64,000 nt of DNA from Luteithermobacter gelatinilyticus (GCF_005849285.1 NZ_CP040517.1:2796501-2860500); one strand, 5' to 3'; counted from the stretch's first letter, positions 1 to 12,255 are shown. Translations and numbers: made by a program. Notes: generated by a model not told the origin, from the letters alone.

Positions 1-2
1 TA

Positions 3-896
3 CCAGGCATGATCACCGGCGCCTTCATGCTGGCGCTACTGGCCTCCATTGACAGCCTGTTAACCTCCACAGTGGCAGATCGCATGACCCGGCGCAGTCA
101 CCAGTCCGACCGGGAACTCATCGGTCAGGGAGTAGCCAACATGCTGGCCGGGCTGGTCGGCGGGTTGCCGGGGGCGGGCGCAACCATGCGCACCGTGGTC
201 AACATCAAGGCCGGCGCGCAGAGCCGCCTGTCCGGCATAGTCCATGCGATTGTCCTGCTGCTGATCGTGGCCTTTGGCGCCGAACTTGCCGCCCATATTC
301 CCCTGGCTGTGCTCGCCGGCATTCTGCTGAAAGTGGGGTTTGACATTATAGATTGGGATTTTATCCGGCGCCTTGGGATGTGGCCCCGGGATAAGATTTT
401 CCTGATGAGTGCGGTGCTCGTCCTGACGGTGTTTTCTGATCTGGTAACCGCAATTGGTTTAGGCCTTATTCTCTCTCATATGATCTATTCCCGCCGCTTA
501 GGTCGAAGCCAGTTGCAACAGATCCGGGCGTTTGAGGAAAGTCCCAATGAACCTACATATTTGGCTGATGTGGTTCAGGTAGAAACACCCTCCTCCGACC
601 GTAAGGGCGTTACCCTGCATCTTTCCGGTCATCTCAGTTACGCTATCACCAAAGACCTGACCCGACTCATCAGTGAGGCGCTGGAACAGTATGACAAGCT
701 CACATTGGATATGGAGGACGTCCTGTCCATGGACCTCAGCCTCGCTGTAACACTGGAAGAGATTCTACAAGCGGTGCCAGAAAAGCACCGGAGCCTTCAC
801 CTACGCTTGCGCGAAGGGGAAACCCAGAAATTGCTCAATGTGATTGGCCTGTTCAAACACATCCCGGCAGAAAACTTGCATGTGATTGCCGCGTAG
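3..896 (+). CDS. SulP-family anion transporter, C-terminal part (5' end outside window)
   Basis: The reading frame is open from the left edge, so this is the C-terminal part of a longer gene. The visible half has several hydrophobic segments of a SulP (SLC26) membrane domain, with a glycine-rich GGLPGAGATMRTVVN stretch near residue 55 and then two more membrane spans. A soluble STAS domain follows (about residues 190-295), typical of sulfate/bicarbonate/dicarboxylate permeases. It would sit in the inner membrane and import an inorganic or organic anion. The substrate cannot be read from this fragment. It converges on lpdA, with a shared terminator between them. Confidence 0.85.
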   Translation, partial: PGMITGAFMLALLASIDSLLTSTVADRMTRRSHQSDRELIGQGVANMLAGLVGGLPGAGATMRTVVNIKAGAQSRLSGIVHAIVLLLIVAFGAELAAHIPLAVLAGILLKVGFDIIDWDFIRRLGMWPRDKIFLMSAVLVLTVFSDLVTAIGLGLILSHMIYSRRLGRSQLQQIRAFEESPNEPTYLADVVQVETPSSDRKGVTLHLSGHLSYAITKDLTRLISEALEQYDKLTLDMEDVLSMDLSLAVTLEEILQAVPEKHRSLHLRLREGETQKLLNVIGLFKHIPAENLHVIAA

Positions 897-930
897 GGAT
901 AACGGAAACATCTTTTTACATAACATAAAA

Positions 931-953
931 AAACGGCCCGCGCGGGGCCGTTT
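931..953. terminator. Bidirectional terminator between SulP gene and lpdA
   Basis: A perfect 9-bp stem (AAACGGCCC / GGGCCGTTT, arms 931-939 and 945-953) has a 5-base loop. A run of A lies on its left, which gives a T-run for minus-strand transcripts, and TTTCCATTTT follows on the right. It lies between two convergent genes and can end both transcripts. Confidence 0.8.
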
Positions 954-982
954 CCATTTTCATAAAACCGTTAGGCCCCCCC

Positions 983-2389
983 TCACATATGAATCGGGCG
1001 TCCTTCGGTGGCCATGGCGGCTTCGCGCACTGCTTCGGTTTCCGTCGGGTGCGCGTGGGACGTATAGGCCACATCTTCGGCCGTGAGCCCCTTTTCGACG
1101 GCCAGCGCCAGTTCGGCAATCATATTGCCCGCATCCGCGCCGATAATATGTGCGCCGAGAATCTTGTCGCTCGCCTTATCGGTCAGGATTTTCACAAACC
1201 CGTCCGTTTGCAGGTTGGATTTGGCGCGGCTGTTGGCGGTAAAGGGGAATTTGCCCACCGCATAGTCCACACCCGCCGTTTTCAGCTGTTCCTCGGTTTT
1301 GCCCACGGCGGCCACTTCCGGCATGGTGTAGATCACGCTGGGGATGGCGTCATAATTCACATGCCCAGCATACCCCGCAATGATTTCCGCCACGGCCATG
1401 CCTTCGTCCTCGGCCTTGTGGGCCAGCATGGCCCCGCGCACCACATCGCCAATGGCGTAAATACCCTGCACGCTGGTACGGAAATGATCATCAATCTCCA
1501 CCCGGCCGCGATCGTCCAGCTTGACCCCGACGTCTTCGAGTCCGAGCCCGTTGGTATAGGGCCGCCGCCCGACGGACACCAGCACCACGTCACATTTGAT
1601 CTTTTCCGCCTCTCCGCCCTTGGCCGGTTCCACCGTTACGGTCACCGCCGTTTTGGTTTTCTTCACCTCGGTCACCTTGCTGGAGGTCTTGATGGTCATG
1701 CCCTGTTTTTTCAGGATCCGCTGGAAGGTTTTGGATACCTCCCCATCCATTTCCGGGGTGATACGATCCATATATTCCACCACCGTAACCTCGGCGCCCA
1801 GCCGCCTCCAGACAGACCCCAGCTCCAGCCCGATCACACCGCCGCCAATCACCACCAGGTGTTTCGGCACCTTGGGCAGTTCCAGTGCGCCGGTTGAGGA
1901 GACGATCTGCTTCTCATCAATCTCGATACCTGGGAGACTCGCCACATCGGAACCGGTGGCAATGATGATATTTTTGGCTTCCAGGGTTTTCTCCCCGCCA
2001 TCATTCAGCGCCACATGCACCCGTCCCTGGCCCTTGATGGCGCCGGTGCCTTCGACATACGCCACCTTGTTTTTCTTGAACAGGAAAGCAACCCCCCCCG
2101 TCAGATCCTTCACGGTTTTGGCCTTGTGCGCCATCATGGCATCCAGATCGAGCGACACCTTGCCGGTTTTGATGCCGAATTTTTCCATGCCGTTGCCGGC
2201 TTCCTCGAATAGCTCGGACGCATGCAGCAGCGCCTTGGACGGGATACACCCCACATTCAAGCAGGTGCCGCCCAGAGCCCCGCGTTTTTCCACACAGGCC
2301 ACCTTTAGCCCCAGTTGGGCCGCCCGAATGGCCGCCACATAACCGCCGGGGCCGCCCCCGATTACAACCACGTCATACATTTCACTCAT
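983..2389 (-). CDS. lpdA: Dihydrolipoamide dehydrogenase (E3)
   Basis: This FAD enzyme reoxidises dihydrolipoyl groups of 2-oxo-acid dehydrogenase complexes and passes electrons to NAD+. The 468 residues match the family length. An N-terminal FAD fold ([14 protein letters not shown]) is followed by the redox-active disulfide in [13 protein letters not shown] (Cys43 and Cys48), a second NAD-binding glycine motif ([14 protein letters not shown]) and the C-terminal SHAHPTETE motif with the His-Glu acid/base pair. It is the last gene of the mdh-sucCDAB cluster, 21 bp after sucB, so it most likely serves the 2-oxoglutarate dehydrogenase complex. Confidence 0.96.
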   Translation of the reverse strand: MSEMYDVVVIGGGPGGYVAAIRAAQLGLKVACVEKRGALGGTCLNVGCIPSKALLHASELFEEAGNGMEKFGIKTGKVSLDLDAMMAHKAKTVKDLTGGVAFLFKKNKVAYVEGTGAIKGQGRVHVALNDGGEKTLEAKNIIIATGSDVASLPGIEIDEKQIVSSTGALELPKVPKHLVVIGGGVIGLELGSVWRRLGAEVTVVEYMDRITPEMDGEVSKTFQRILKKQGMTIKTSSKVTEVKKTKTAVTVTVEPAKGGEAEKIKCDVVLVSVGRRPYTNGLGLEDVGVKLDDRGRVEIDDHFRTSVQGIYAIGDVVRGAMLAHKAEDEGMAVAEIIAGYAGHVNYDAIPSVIYTMPEVAAVGKTEEQLKTAGVDYAVGKFPFTANSRAKSNLQTDGFVKILTDKASDKILGAHIIGADAGNMIAELALAVEKGLTAEDVAYTSHAHPTETEAVREAAMATEGRPIHM

Positions 2390-2410
2390 TTTTCGTTTTC
2401 CCGTTAGCGG

Positions 2411-4021
2411 TTAGAGGTCAAGAATCAGACGCTGCGGATCTTCAAGATTTTCCTTGATGCGAACCAGGAAGGTCACGGCCCCCTTGCCATCCACGATCCG
2501 GTGATCATAGCTGAGCGCCAGATACATCATGGGACGGATCACAATCTGACCGTTCACCACCACCGGCCGCTCCTTGATGGCGTGCATGCCGAGGATGCCG
2601 GACTGTGGGGCATTAAGAATGGGCGAGGACATCAGCGACCCGAAAATACCGCCATTGGAAATGGTAAAGGTGCCGCCGGTCATCTCTTCCATGCTCAGCT
2701 TACCGTCGCGTGCGCGTTTGCCAAGCCGGGCAATTTCCGCCTCGATTTCAGAGAAGCTGAGGTTTTCGCATCCGCGCACCACCGGCACCACCAGACCGGC
2801 CGGGGTGCTGGCCGCCACGCCAATGTCATAATAATTCTTGTACACGATGGCATCATCGCGGATTTCCGCATTGACTTCGGGAATTTCCTTAAGCGCCTGC
2901 ACACAGGCCTTGACAAAGAAGGACATGAAGCCCAGCCGCGTGCCATGTTTTTTCTCGAACACTTCCTTGTACTGATTGCGCAGGGCAATCACCGCAGACA
3001 TATCCACCTCGTTATAGGTGGTCAGCATGGCGGCCGTGTTCTGTGCGTCCTTGAGCCGTTTGGCAATGGTGCGCCGCAGCCGGGTCATGGGCACCACTTC
3101 TTCCCGCGGCAGAACCTCACCATTGTCGCCGCGCGCGGCCGGGGCCGGAGCTGCTGCCGTCGGTGCCGCCGGTGCTTCAGTTTTCTGCCGCCCGGCCGCA
3201 TACGCCAAGACGTCAGCCTTGGTGATCACACCGCCTTCGCCGGTGCCTTTCACCTTATCCAGATCAATGCCTTTCTCCCGGGCCAGTTCCGCAGCGGAAG
3301 CCCGCACCTTCGCCCCGGATGGGGCGGCGGAGACCGCCTTGTCCTGAGCCGGCGCCGCTACCGTTTCGGCAGCGGCCGGGGCCGGCCGCGGCGTTGTGCC
3401 AAGTGATGCCGCATCAATTTTTGCCAGAAGTGCGCCCACGCCCACCGTGGCCCCTTCCTGAGCAACAATTTCCTTCAGTTCCCCGGATACCGGCGCATTC
3501 ACCTCCAGCGCCACCTTGTCGGTTTCCAGCTCACAAATCACTTCATCCTGGCTGACCCCTTCGCCTTCCTTTTTCAGCCATTTACCAACAGTGGCCTCGG
3601 TCACGGACTCGCCCAAAGCCGGCACATGCACCTCGACCAGCGTATCGCCGGACGCCCCGTTGCCAGAGCCGCCATTGCCGGATGTCTTGGACACCACCTC
3701 GGCGGACTCCCCATCCCCCTTGGCGCCGGCTTTATTCTGCGACGCGGGGACCTCTGATTTCGCTGACGGCGTTACCTGTTCGCCCTGTTCGGCAATCCGG
3801 GCCAGTAACGCGCCCACTTCCACGGTATCCCCTTCATCGGCAAGGATTTCCATGAGAGTGCCGGCCGAAGTGGCATTCACCTCAAGGGAAACCTTGTCCG
3901 TCTCCAGCTCGCAAATCGGCTCATCCATTTTGACGTTGTCGCCGACGGATTTAAACCATTTGCCGACTGTGGCATCCGTGACGGATTCCCCCAAAGCCGG
4001 AACCTGAATATCAATGGCCAT
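2411..4021 (-). CDS. sucB: 2-oxoglutarate dehydrogenase E2, dihydrolipoyl succinyltransferase with two lipoyl domains
   Basis: E2 core of the 2-oxoglutarate dehydrogenase complex: it transfers the succinyl group from lipoate to CoA. Two tandem lipoyl domains are visible, with lipoylation lysines in matching ETDKVSLEV (Lys43) and ETDKVALEV (Lys169) contexts. Flexible Ala/Pro/Gly-rich linkers separate them. A peripheral subunit-binding domain follows at about residues 237-275, then the catalytic acyltransferase domain with SYDHRIVDG (His507, Asp511). Most E2o proteins have one lipoyl domain and are about 400-430 residues; this one is 536. A clear ribosome site (AAGGAG) precedes the ATG. It lies between sucA and lpdA. 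Confidence 0.95.
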   Translation of the reverse strand: MAIDIQVPALGESVTDATVGKWFKSVGDNVKMDEPICELETDKVSLEVNATSAGTLMEILADEGDTVEVGALLARIAEQGEQVTPSAKSEVPASQNKAGAKGDGESAEVVSKTSGNGGSGNGASGDTLVEVHVPALGESVTEATVGKWLKKEGEGVSQDEVICELETDKVALEVNAPVSGELKEIVAQEGATVGVGALLAKIDAASLGTTPRPAPAAAETVAAPAQDKAVSAAPSGAKVRASAAELAREKGIDLDKVKGTGEGGVITKADVLAYAAGRQKTEAPAAPTAAAPAPAARGDNGEVLPREEVVPMTRLRRTIAKRLKDAQNTAAMLTTYNEVDMSAVIALRNQYKEVFEKKHGTRLGFMSFFVKACVQALKEIPEVNAEIRDDAIVYKNYYDIGVAASTPAGLVVPVVRGCENLSFSEIEAEIARLGKRARDGKLSMEEMTGGTFTISNGGIFGSLMSSPILNAPQSGILGMHAIKERPVVVNGQIVIRPMMYLALSYDHRIVDGKGAVTFLVRIKENLEDPQRLILDL

Positions 4022-4191
4022 AAGCCCAACTCCTTATCTTTATCTTTCCTGCGCCGGCGTTCGGTGTGATCCTTCGCCTTTTTTGATCCTTTTGGAACGA
4101 CCGGCGCGCAACGGTTGTCACTCTGTTCTATGCCGGTGTCCCGGCTTGACCTGGAACCCCAATCCGATCAATGTAATTTGCCCACTCAGCA

Positions 4192-7134
4192 TTATTTGAT
4201 CGTCAGGGCCTGATTGACCAGATCACTCTGTTCCTGTTTATGCCGCGACATCAGCCCCGTCGCCGGGGAGGCTGCGGCCTTGCGTCCTGCATAAAGCGGC
4301 CGGGTCGGTTTGCAGCCCACCGCTTTCAGCGTTTCTTCGATATAGGGATTGATAAAGCCCCAAGCGCCCATGTTTTTCGGCTCTTCCTGGCACCACACCA
4401 CCGTTTCCAAGGACTTGAAGCGTTTCAGTTCCTTGACCAGAGCGTGCTCGGGATAGGGATAGAGCTGTTCCACCCGCAACAGATAGGTGTCAGCCTGTTC
4501 GCGCCGATCACGTTCTTCCAGAAGGTCATAATACACCTTGCCGGAACACAGGATCACCCGTTTGATGTCCTTGTCCTTCTTCAGCCGGATGCTGGTTTCC
4601 GGGTGGGTTTCCGCGTCGTCCCACAGGACACGGTGGAATTCCGTGCCCGGCCCCATATCCGCCAGGGTGGAAACACATCTCTTATGCCGCAACAAGGACT
4701 TCGGAGTCATCAAAACCAAAGGCTTGCGGAACTTCCGTTTCATCTGGCGGCGCAGAATATGAAAATAGTTGGCCGGCGTGGTACAGTTGGCCACCTGCAT
4801 ATTGTCTTCCGCACAGAGTTGCAGATACCGTTCCAGGCGAGCAGAGCTGTGTTCCGGCCCCTGCCCTTCATACCCGTGCGGCAGCAGCATCACCAGACCG
4901 GACATACGCAGCCATTTATGTTCGCCAGAAGAAATGAATTGGTCGACAATCACCTGCGCCCCATTGGCAAAATCACCAAACTGCGCTTCCCACAAGACCA
5001 GGGCATTGGGCTCCGCCAGGGAATACCCATATTCAAACCCCAGAACCCCCATTTCGGACAGCGCACTGTCAATCACTTCAAAAGTGGCTTCGCTGTCCTC
5101 ACTTTCCGCCAGCGCCTTGAGCGGGGTATAGCGTTCTTCCGTTTCCTGATCCACAAAAACGGAATGGCGCTGGGAGAAAGTGCCGCGCTGGCTGTCCTGA
5201 CCACTGAGGCGCACCCGGTGGCCTTCCTTAATCAATGTACCGAAAGCAAGGGCCTCTGCGGTGGCCCAGTCGATATCTTCGCCCGTTTCAATCATCCGGG
5301 CCTTGGCATCCAATACACGTTGCAGGGTTTTGTGAACGGTAAAACCTTCGGGAACTTCGGTCAGAACCTTGCCGATTTCCCTCAGCACGCTAATGTCTAC
5401 CCCCGTGCCGGCAGAACGGCGCGGGTCCTGATCCGGGCGTTCAAGGCCGCTCCAACGGCCGCCGAACCAGTCCGCCTTGTCCGGTTTGTATCCTTCGGAA
5501 GCTTCCATTTCCACATCCAGCTTGCGCTGGAAATCCCGGACCATCTGGTCCACTTCCTCCTGGGTAACCAACCCTTCCCGAATCAGCCGTTCAGCATAAA
5601 TCTGGCGAGTGCTGGGATGATTTTTAATCCGCTTGTACATCAGCGGTTGGGTGAACATGGGCTCATCGCCTTCATTGTGGCCAAACCGGCGATAGCAGAA
5701 CATGTCCACCACCACATCCGATTTAAAGGTCTGCCGGAATTCTGTAGCGATTTTCATGACATACACGACGGCCTCCGGGTCGTCTCCATTGACGTGGAAC
5801 ACCGGCGCCTGAATGGCTTTGGCCATGTCCGAAGGATATGGCGAAGAGCGGGAATAATGCGGGGATGTGGTAAAACCGATCTGGTTATTGACCACCACAT
5901 GGATGGTGCCCCCTGTCCGGTATCCTTTCAGACCGCTGAGCGCGAAACATTCCGCAACCAGCCCCTGCCCGGAAAAGGCCGCATCCCCATGCAGCAACAG
6001 GGTCATGACCGACGTGCCGGTTTTGTCCCCCCGCTGGGTCAGTTTGGCCCGGGTCTTGCCCAGCGCCACCGGATTGACCGCCTCCAGATGCGACGGGTTG
6101 GCCGTCAATGACAGATGCACACTGTTGCCGTCAAATTCCCGGTCGGAGGATGCCCCCAGATGATATTTCACATCGCCGGAGCCTTCCACATCATCCGGAT
6201 TGGATGATCCGCCGTGAAATTCATGAAAAATAGCACGATACGGTTTGCCCATCACGTTGGCCAAAACATTGAGACGGCCCCGGTGCGGCATACCGATCAC
6301 AATTTCCTTGACCCCGTTATGACCGCCCGTTTTGATAATGCCCTCAAGGGCCGGGATCAGGGACTCGGCCCCGTCCAGCCCAAACCGTTTGGTACCGATA
6401 TATTTTTTGGCCAGATACTGCTCAAAAATTTCGGCTTCGGTCAGTTTCTGCAAAATGGCCCGCTTGCCCTCGGCGGTAAAATGGATTTCCTTGTCACGCC
6501 CCTCAATCCGGCTTTGAATCCAGGCTTTTTCTTCGGGTTCATTAATATGCATAAACTCCACACCCACATGGGAACAATAGGTGCGTTTGAGAATTTCCAG
6601 GACTTCCCGCACCGTGGCGGTTTCCAGGCCAAGGACATTGTCGATAAAAATCGGCCGGTCCATATCCTCCGGCCCAAACCCATAGGTGGCCGGGTCCAGC
6701 TCCGGATGATAGGTCCGTTCCGTCAGTTCCAGCGGATCCAGCTTGGCCACCAGATGCCCACGCACCCGGTAGGTCCGGATCATCATCAGACAGCGGATGG
6801 AATCCAGCGTTGCCGCCCGGACCTCTTCCTCAGTGAATGTCCCGGTTGTTTCTTTCTTCGGAGGGGGCGGGGGCTCATACCCCGGATCGAGCGCTTCGAT
6901 ATAATCATTGGTCCCGCTGCCAAGACCGGGCCAGTCCTGACGACGCCAGGAGGCTTCTGTGCGTTCCTTGCCGGCCTGCATCAAGGCCCGGGCATCCGCC
7001 GCAAGCTCCTTGAAATAGGTCTGCCAGGACGGATCCACACTTTCGGGATCCTTGCAATAACGAAGGAAAAGTTCTTCGACAAAGGCTCCGCTGGAGCCGT
7101 TAAAGAGACCTTGAGTGTCGTATTCTGCGCTCAT
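4192..7134 (-). CDS. sucA: 2-oxoglutarate dehydrogenase E1 component
   Basis: Thiamine-diphosphate-dependent decarboxylase that oxidises 2-oxoglutarate and succinylates the lipoyl groups of SucB. The 980 residues from the chosen ATG match the family. Visible signs are the N-terminal FVEELFLRYCKDPESVDPSW helix that binds the complex, HRGRLNVLANV, the ThDP region with GDAAFSGQGLV and NNQIGFTTSP, and the C-terminal EAQFGDFANGAQ and HGYEGQGPEHSSAR motifs. An upstream in-frame ATG at 7251 would add 39 residues translated from the sucD end and has no family match, so the start at 7134 is preferred. The ribosome site there is weak, and coupling to sucD (46 bp upstream) is likely. Confidence 0.95.
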   Translation of the reverse strand: MSAEYDTQGLFNGSSGAFVEELFLRYCKDPESVDPSWQTYFKELAADARALMQAGKERTEASWRRQDWPGLGSGTNDYIEALDPGYEPPPPPKKETTGTFTEEEVRAATLDSIRCLMMIRTYRVRGHLVAKLDPLELTERTYHPELDPATYGFGPEDMDRPIFIDNVLGLETATVREVLEILKRTYCSHVGVEFMHINEPEEKAWIQSRIEGRDKEIHFTAEGKRAILQKLTEAEIFEQYLAKKYIGTKRFGLDGAESLIPALEGIIKTGGHNGVKEIVIGMPHRGRLNVLANVMGKPYRAIFHEFHGGSSNPDDVEGSGDVKYHLGASSDREFDGNSVHLSLTANPSHLEAVNPVALGKTRAKLTQRGDKTGTSVMTLLLHGDAAFSGQGLVAECFALSGLKGYRTGGTIHVVVNNQIGFTTSPHYSRSSPYPSDMAKAIQAPVFHVNGDDPEAVVYVMKIATEFRQTFKSDVVVDMFCYRRFGHNEGDEPMFTQPLMYKRIKNHPSTRQIYAERLIREGLVTQEEVDQMVRDFQRKLDVEMEASEGYKPDKADWFGGRWSGLERPDQDPRRSAGTGVDISVLREIGKVLTEVPEGFTVHKTLQRVLDAKARMIETGEDIDWATAEALAFGTLIKEGHRVRLSGQDSQRGTFSQRHSVFVDQETEERYTPLKALAESEDSEATFEVIDSALSEMGVLGFEYGYSLAEPNALVLWEAQFGDFANGAQVIVDQFISSGEHKWLRMSGLVMLLPHGYEGQGPEHSSARLERYLQLCAEDNMQVANCTTPANYFHILRRQMKRKFRKPLVLMTPKSLLRHKRCVSTLADMGPGTEFHRVLWDDAETHPETSIRLKKDKDIKRVILCSGKVYYDLLEERDRREQADTYLLRVEQLYPYPEHALVKELKRFKSLETVVWCQEEPKNMGAWGFINPYIEETLKAVGCKPTRPLYAGRKAAASPATGLMSRHKQEQSDLVNQALTIK

Positions 7135-7180
7135 CAGTTGGCTGGATGCGGGATTGAGCCCGCACCCTCCCCGAAAAAAG

Positions 7181-8056
7181 TTAATGATTAAGAAGTGAAG
7201 CCAGAGTAGTCCCCAGTTCGGAGGGCGAATCCGCCACAACAATACCAGCACTCTTCATGGCTTCGATCTTGTCTTCTGCACCGCCCTTACCGCCGGAAAT
7301 GATGGCACCGGCATGGCCCATGCGGCGGCCCGGAGGCGCCGTCCGGCCGGCGATAAAGCCGACCACGGGTTTCTTGACCTTGGAGGCTTTCAGGAATTCA
7401 GCGGCTTCTTCTTCCGCGGACCCACCGATTTCCCCGATCATGATCATGGAATGGGTATCCTCATCTTTCAGGAAAGCGTCCAGCACATCAATGAAGTTGG
7501 TGCCGTTCACCGGGTCTCCGCCGATCCCCACACAGGTGGACTGACCAAGCCCCACGGCCGTGGTCTGGGCCACAGCCTCATAGGTCAGCGTGCCGGAACG
7601 GGACACGATTCCCACATTGCCTTTTTTATGGATGTGGCCCGGCATGATGCCGATCTTGCATTCCCCCGGCGTGATCACGCCCGGACAGTTGGGGCCGATC
7701 AGACGGGTTTTGGACCCTTGCAGCGCCCGCTTGACCTTCACCATATCAAGCACCGGAATGCCTTCGGTGATACAGACGACCAGCTCGATTTCCGCATCAA
7801 TGGCTTCGAGAATGGCATCCGCCGCAAATGGCGGCGGCACATAAATCACGGACGCGTTGGCCCCGGTTTTTTCCCGGGCTTCTTCCACCGTGTTGAACAC
7901 CGGCAGATCAAGATGGGTTGTACCGCCCTTGCCCGGAGTCACGCCGCCGACCATTTTGGTGCCGTAAGCAATGGCCTGTTCGGAATGGAACGTCCCCTGC
8001 GCGCCGGTAAAACCCTGACAGATTACTTTTGTTTCGGAATTGACAAGAATAGACAT
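7181..8056 (-). CDS. sucD: Succinyl-CoA ligase, alpha subunit
   Basis: The alpha subunit binds CoA and carries the phosphohistidine in substrate-level phosphorylation (succinyl-CoA + NDP + Pi to succinate + NTP + CoA). At 291 residues it has the usual length. The CoA-binding N-terminus ([18 protein letters not shown]) and the C-terminal [15 protein letters not shown], with the phosphorylated His, are clear. Its ATG overlaps the sucC stop by one base (TGATG), so the two subunits are translationally coupled for equal synthesis. Confidence 0.97.
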   Translation of the reverse strand: MSILVNSETKVICQGFTGAQGTFHSEQAIAYGTKMVGGVTPGKGGTTHLDLPVFNTVEEAREKTGANASVIYVPPPFAADAILEAIDAEIELVVCITEGIPVLDMVKVKRALQGSKTRLIGPNCPGVITPGECKIGIMPGHIHKKGNVGIVSRSGTLTYEAVAQTTAVGLGQSTCVGIGGDPVNGTNFIDVLDAFLKDEDTHSMIMIGEIGGSAEEEAAEFLKASKVKKPVVGFIAGRTAPPGRRMGHAGAIISGGKGGAEDKIEAMKSAGIVVADSPSELGTTLASLLNH

Positions 8057-9225
8057 CAGGAGGCCTCCTTCACCGCTTTCACCACTTTCTCAGCGGCATC
8101 ACCAAGATCATCTGCAGACAGAATGGTCAGACCGGACTCCGCCAGGATCTGTTTGCCTTTTTCCACATTGGTTCCTTCCAGCCGCACCACCAGCGGCACC
8201 GCCAGGGAAACCTCTCTCGCCGCCGCCACGACGCCTTCGGCGATCACATCACACCGCATAATACCGCCGAAAATATTGACCAGAATCCCTTCCACATTGG
8301 GATCAGACAGAATGATCTTGAAGGCTTCGGTCACCCGCTCACGGGTGGCGCCACCGCCCACATCCAGAAAGTTGGCCGGCTCGCCGCCTTTCAGCTTGAT
8401 GATGTCCATGGTCGCCATGGCAAGCCCGGCGCCGTTCACCATACAACCGATATTGCCATCCAGCTTGATATAGTTCAGCTCGTGCTTGGCCGCTTCCAGC
8501 TCCATAGGATCCTCTTCATCCGGATCCCGCAGCTCCACCACATCTTTGTGACGGAACAGGGCATTGCTGTCGAAGCTCATCTTGGCGTCGAGGACCACCA
8601 TGTCCCCGTCTTCGGTCACCACCAGCGGGTTGACCTCCAGCAGGGAAGCATCCTTGGCCACAAAGGCATTATAGAGCGCGGCGACCACCTTGGTGCAGGC
8701 CGAGGCGGTCTTGCCTTCAAGGCCGAGCCCATACGCCACTTTGCGGCAATGGTATCCGCTGAGTCCGGTGGCCGGATCAATGGTGATGGTGATGATTTTT
8801 TCCGGAGTCTGTGCGGCCACTTCCTCAATGTCCATGCCGCCTTCGGTGGACGCCATGATGGCCACATGACCGGTGGCGCGATCCACTAGCAGGGAAAGAT
8901 AGAGTTCATTGGCGATGGCGCAGCCGTCTTCGATATAGACTCGTTTGACTTCCTTGCCTTCGGGGCCCGTCTGATGGGTGACCAAGGTCATGCCCAGCAT
9001 TTCGCCAGCAACCTTTTTCACGTCCTCAATGGATTTGACCACCTTGACACCGCCGCCCTTGCCGCGGCCGCCGGCATGAATTTGGGCCTTGACCACCCAG
9101 ACCGGGCCGCCCAGCTCCTTAGCGACCGCTTCCGCTTCCTGGGGAGTGTAGGCCACACCGCCCCGCAATACAGGCGCGCCGAACTCCTTCAGCAGCCCCT
9201 TGGCTTGATACTCATGGATATTCAT
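8056..9225 (-). CDS. sucC: Succinyl-CoA ligase, beta subunit
   Basis: Nucleotide-binding beta subunit of succinyl-CoA ligase, 389 residues, beginning [19 protein letters not shown] as in the family. The ATP-grasp fold shows [18 protein letters not shown], and the C-terminal half holds [17 protein letters not shown], the region facing the alpha subunit. It lies second in the cluster after mdh and is coupled to sucD. A spacer of 116 bp separates it from mdh; no convincing terminator was seen there, so one transcript for mdh-sucCDAB-lpdA is possible. Confidence 0.97.
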   Translation of the reverse strand: MNIHEYQAKGLLKEFGAPVLRGGVAYTPQEAEAVAKELGGPVWVVKAQIHAGGRGKGGGVKVVKSIEDVKKVAGEMLGMTLVTHQTGPEGKEVKRVYIEDGCAIANELYLSLLVDRATGHVAIMASTEGGMDIEEVAAQTPEKIITITIDPATGLSGYHCRKVAYGLGLEGKTASACTKVVAALYNAFVAKDASLLEVNPLVVTEDGDMVVLDAKMSFDSNALFRHKDVVELRDPDEEDPMELEAAKHELNYIKLDGNIGCMVNGAGLAMATMDIIKLKGGEPANFLDVGGGATRERVTEAFKIILSDPNVEGILVNIFGGIMRCDVIAEGVVAAAREVSLAVPLVVRLEGTNVEKGKQILAESGLTILSADDLGDAAEKVVKAVKEAS

Positions 9226-9341
9226 AGTTCCATCCTCTTATCTTGCCGCGCGCTCAGCTTGCGGCAAATTACTGTGTCTGTGTTCCGGAAATCGTCCCGA
9301 AACAGCCAGCCCGGCAGGACCGCCTGTTCCGAAACAGAAGT

Positions 9342-10755
<1,414 letters not shown>

Positions 10756-12072
10756 TCAGACCGCATGGCCTTTCGCCAGATAATCTTCAGACTGCATTTC
10801 CATCAGCCGCGAGACGGTGCGCTGAAATTCAAAATGACCATGTCCTTCTGCATAAAGTTCTTCGGGCGGAACTTCAGCACAGCACAGAAATTTGACGTTA
10901 TTCTCATAAAGCGCATCAATGAATGTCACGAATCGTTTGGCTTCATTGCGATTGTGGGGACCAAGACGCGGGATGCCCACCATAATCACGGTATGATAAT
11001 GCCAGGCGATTTCCAGATAATCTGCCGCCCCGAGCGCTGCACCGCAAATTTTCTTGAACGAGACCACCGCTACCCCGCGACTTGCGACGGGTATGGTCAA
11101 CGTGCGGCCCTGCACCCTCAACTCTTCCGGCCCCACCTGAGAGCGGTCGGCCACATCATGATCGGTCAGGCGCCAGAACGCCTCAGAGAGCGCCCGCGTC
11201 GCCTTCTCCCCCAGCGGGTAATGATACACCGGCATGCCTTTCATACGTTCCAGCCGGTAATCCGTCGGGCCGTCCAGCGCCACCACCCGCAGTTTTTCCT
11301 TAAGCATGTCGATGGTCGGCAGAAACAATCCCCGATTCAGACCATTCTTGTACAGGTCGTCAGGAATGCGGTTGCTGGTCAGCACGATCACTACCCCTTC
11401 GGCCATCAGCTCCCGGAACAGTCGGCCCAACAGCATGGCGTCGGTGACATCGGTGACCTGAAATTCGTCAAAACACAATAACAGGCTGTCGCGCGCAATT
11501 TTCCGCGCCAGCGGCGGCAGCGGATCGTCCTGCGTCGTGCCCCATTTGGCCTGGCGGTCTTCGGGCGACATGTAGCGCCATTCATGCAGGCTGGCGTGAA
11601 TTTCCAGCATAAAGGCGTGAAAATGCACCCGTCGCTTGGCGGTCACCGGCGCCGTCTCAAAAAACAGATCCATAATCATCGACTTGCCGCGTCCCACATC
11701 GCCGTGAATATAAAGCCCTTGGGGCGGGACAGAAGAAGAAGACCGCCGAAACAGGCGCGCCCAAAAACCGGACGGCCTTTGCCGGCGACGATGCCTGTCT
11801 TCATAACCGGTGAGACGGTCATGCAGACCCTGGAGAAGCCGGACCACCTGTTCCTGGGCGGCATCAGGGTGCAACTCTCCTGCCTGACGCATGTCATGAT
11901 AACGCCGAAGCGGCCCCTCACCAGAGCGGGGAATCGCCCCGCCCCGCCCCGATTCCTGATCGCCAGCCGGTGCCGAATCAGCCCCCGCAGCCTTGGAAGA
12001 TACCGCAGAGGCCGAAGAGCCAGAAGACACTGAAGAACCAGAAGACACTGAAGAGATCGAAGACTTATCCAT
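10756..12072 (-). CDS. zapE: ZapE/AFG1-family ATPase (cell division protein ZapE)
   Basis: AAA-type ATPase of the ZapE/AFG1 family; in E. coli ZapE acts on the Z-ring late in division. The sequence shows a Walker A motif GDVGRGKS, a Walker B LLLCFDEFQVTD, VVIVLTSNRIPDDLY, and FDA-like C-terminal features such as IPRLGPHNRNEAKRFVTFIDALY. The longest frame starts with TTG at 12087; the ATG at 12072 is preferred, giving 438 residues. The first 45 or so residues are a Ser-rich low-complexity tail partly built from an 18-base in-frame duplication (SVSSGS twice), which makes it longer than typical ZapE. The upstream ribosome site is weak. Confidence 0.88.
   Translation of the reverse strand: MDKSSISSVSSGSSVSSGSSASAVSSKAAGADSAPAGDQESGRGGAIPRSGEGPLRRYHDMRQAGELHPDAAQEQVVRLLQGLHDRLTGYEDRHRRRQRPSGFWARLFRRSSSSVPPQGLYIHGDVGRGKSMIMDLFFETAPVTAKRRVHFHAFMLEIHASLHEWRYMSPEDRQAKWGTTQDDPLPPLARKIARDSLLLCFDEFQVTDVTDAMLLGRLFRELMAEGVVIVLTSNRIPDDLYKNGLNRGLFLPTIDMLKEKLRVVALDGPTDYRLERMKGMPVYHYPLGEKATRALSEAFWRLTDHDVADRSQVGPEELRVQGRTLTIPVASRGVAVVSFKKICGAALGAADYLEIAWHYHTVIMVGIPRLGPHNRNEAKRFVTFIDALYENNVKFLCCAEVPPEELYAEGHGHFEFQRTVSRLMEMQSEDYLAKGHAV
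12014..12049. repeat. Tandem duplication, 2 x 18 bp, inside zapE
   Basis: Two head-to-tail copies (12014-12031 and 12032-12049) match at 17 of 18 bases. They encode SVSSGS twice in the N-terminal tail of ZapE. The length is a multiple of three, so the frame is kept. Confidence 0.85.
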
Positions 12073-12133
12073 GCACGCCGCCGACAATGATGAACAAAAC
12101 GCCGTTATTTAAAATTTTAACGATTTGTACATT

Positions 12134-12157
12134 AGTCCTATCTAAAGTCCTATCTAA
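12134..12157. repeat. Tandem duplication, 2 x 12 bp
   Basis: The 12-mer AGTCCTATCTAA occurs twice in direct succession in the spacer between zapE and the first small plus-strand gene. It is one of several such microduplications in this window. Confidence 0.85.
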
Positions 12158-12255
12158 AATCAACCTCACCCAAACCGGCCTCGCCCAATCAGGGGCCGCA
12201 CCGGAATGAAAAAGCCCAACAGGCACCATAATCAATAACTGGAAAAGATCAAACC

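Noticed and set aside
4240-6111. 623-codon plus-strand frame opposite sucA
   Set aside because: It lies fully inside sucA, which shows all family motifs. The frame is open because of GC-biased codon use on the other strand, and its translation is His/Arg/Phe-rich with no domain.
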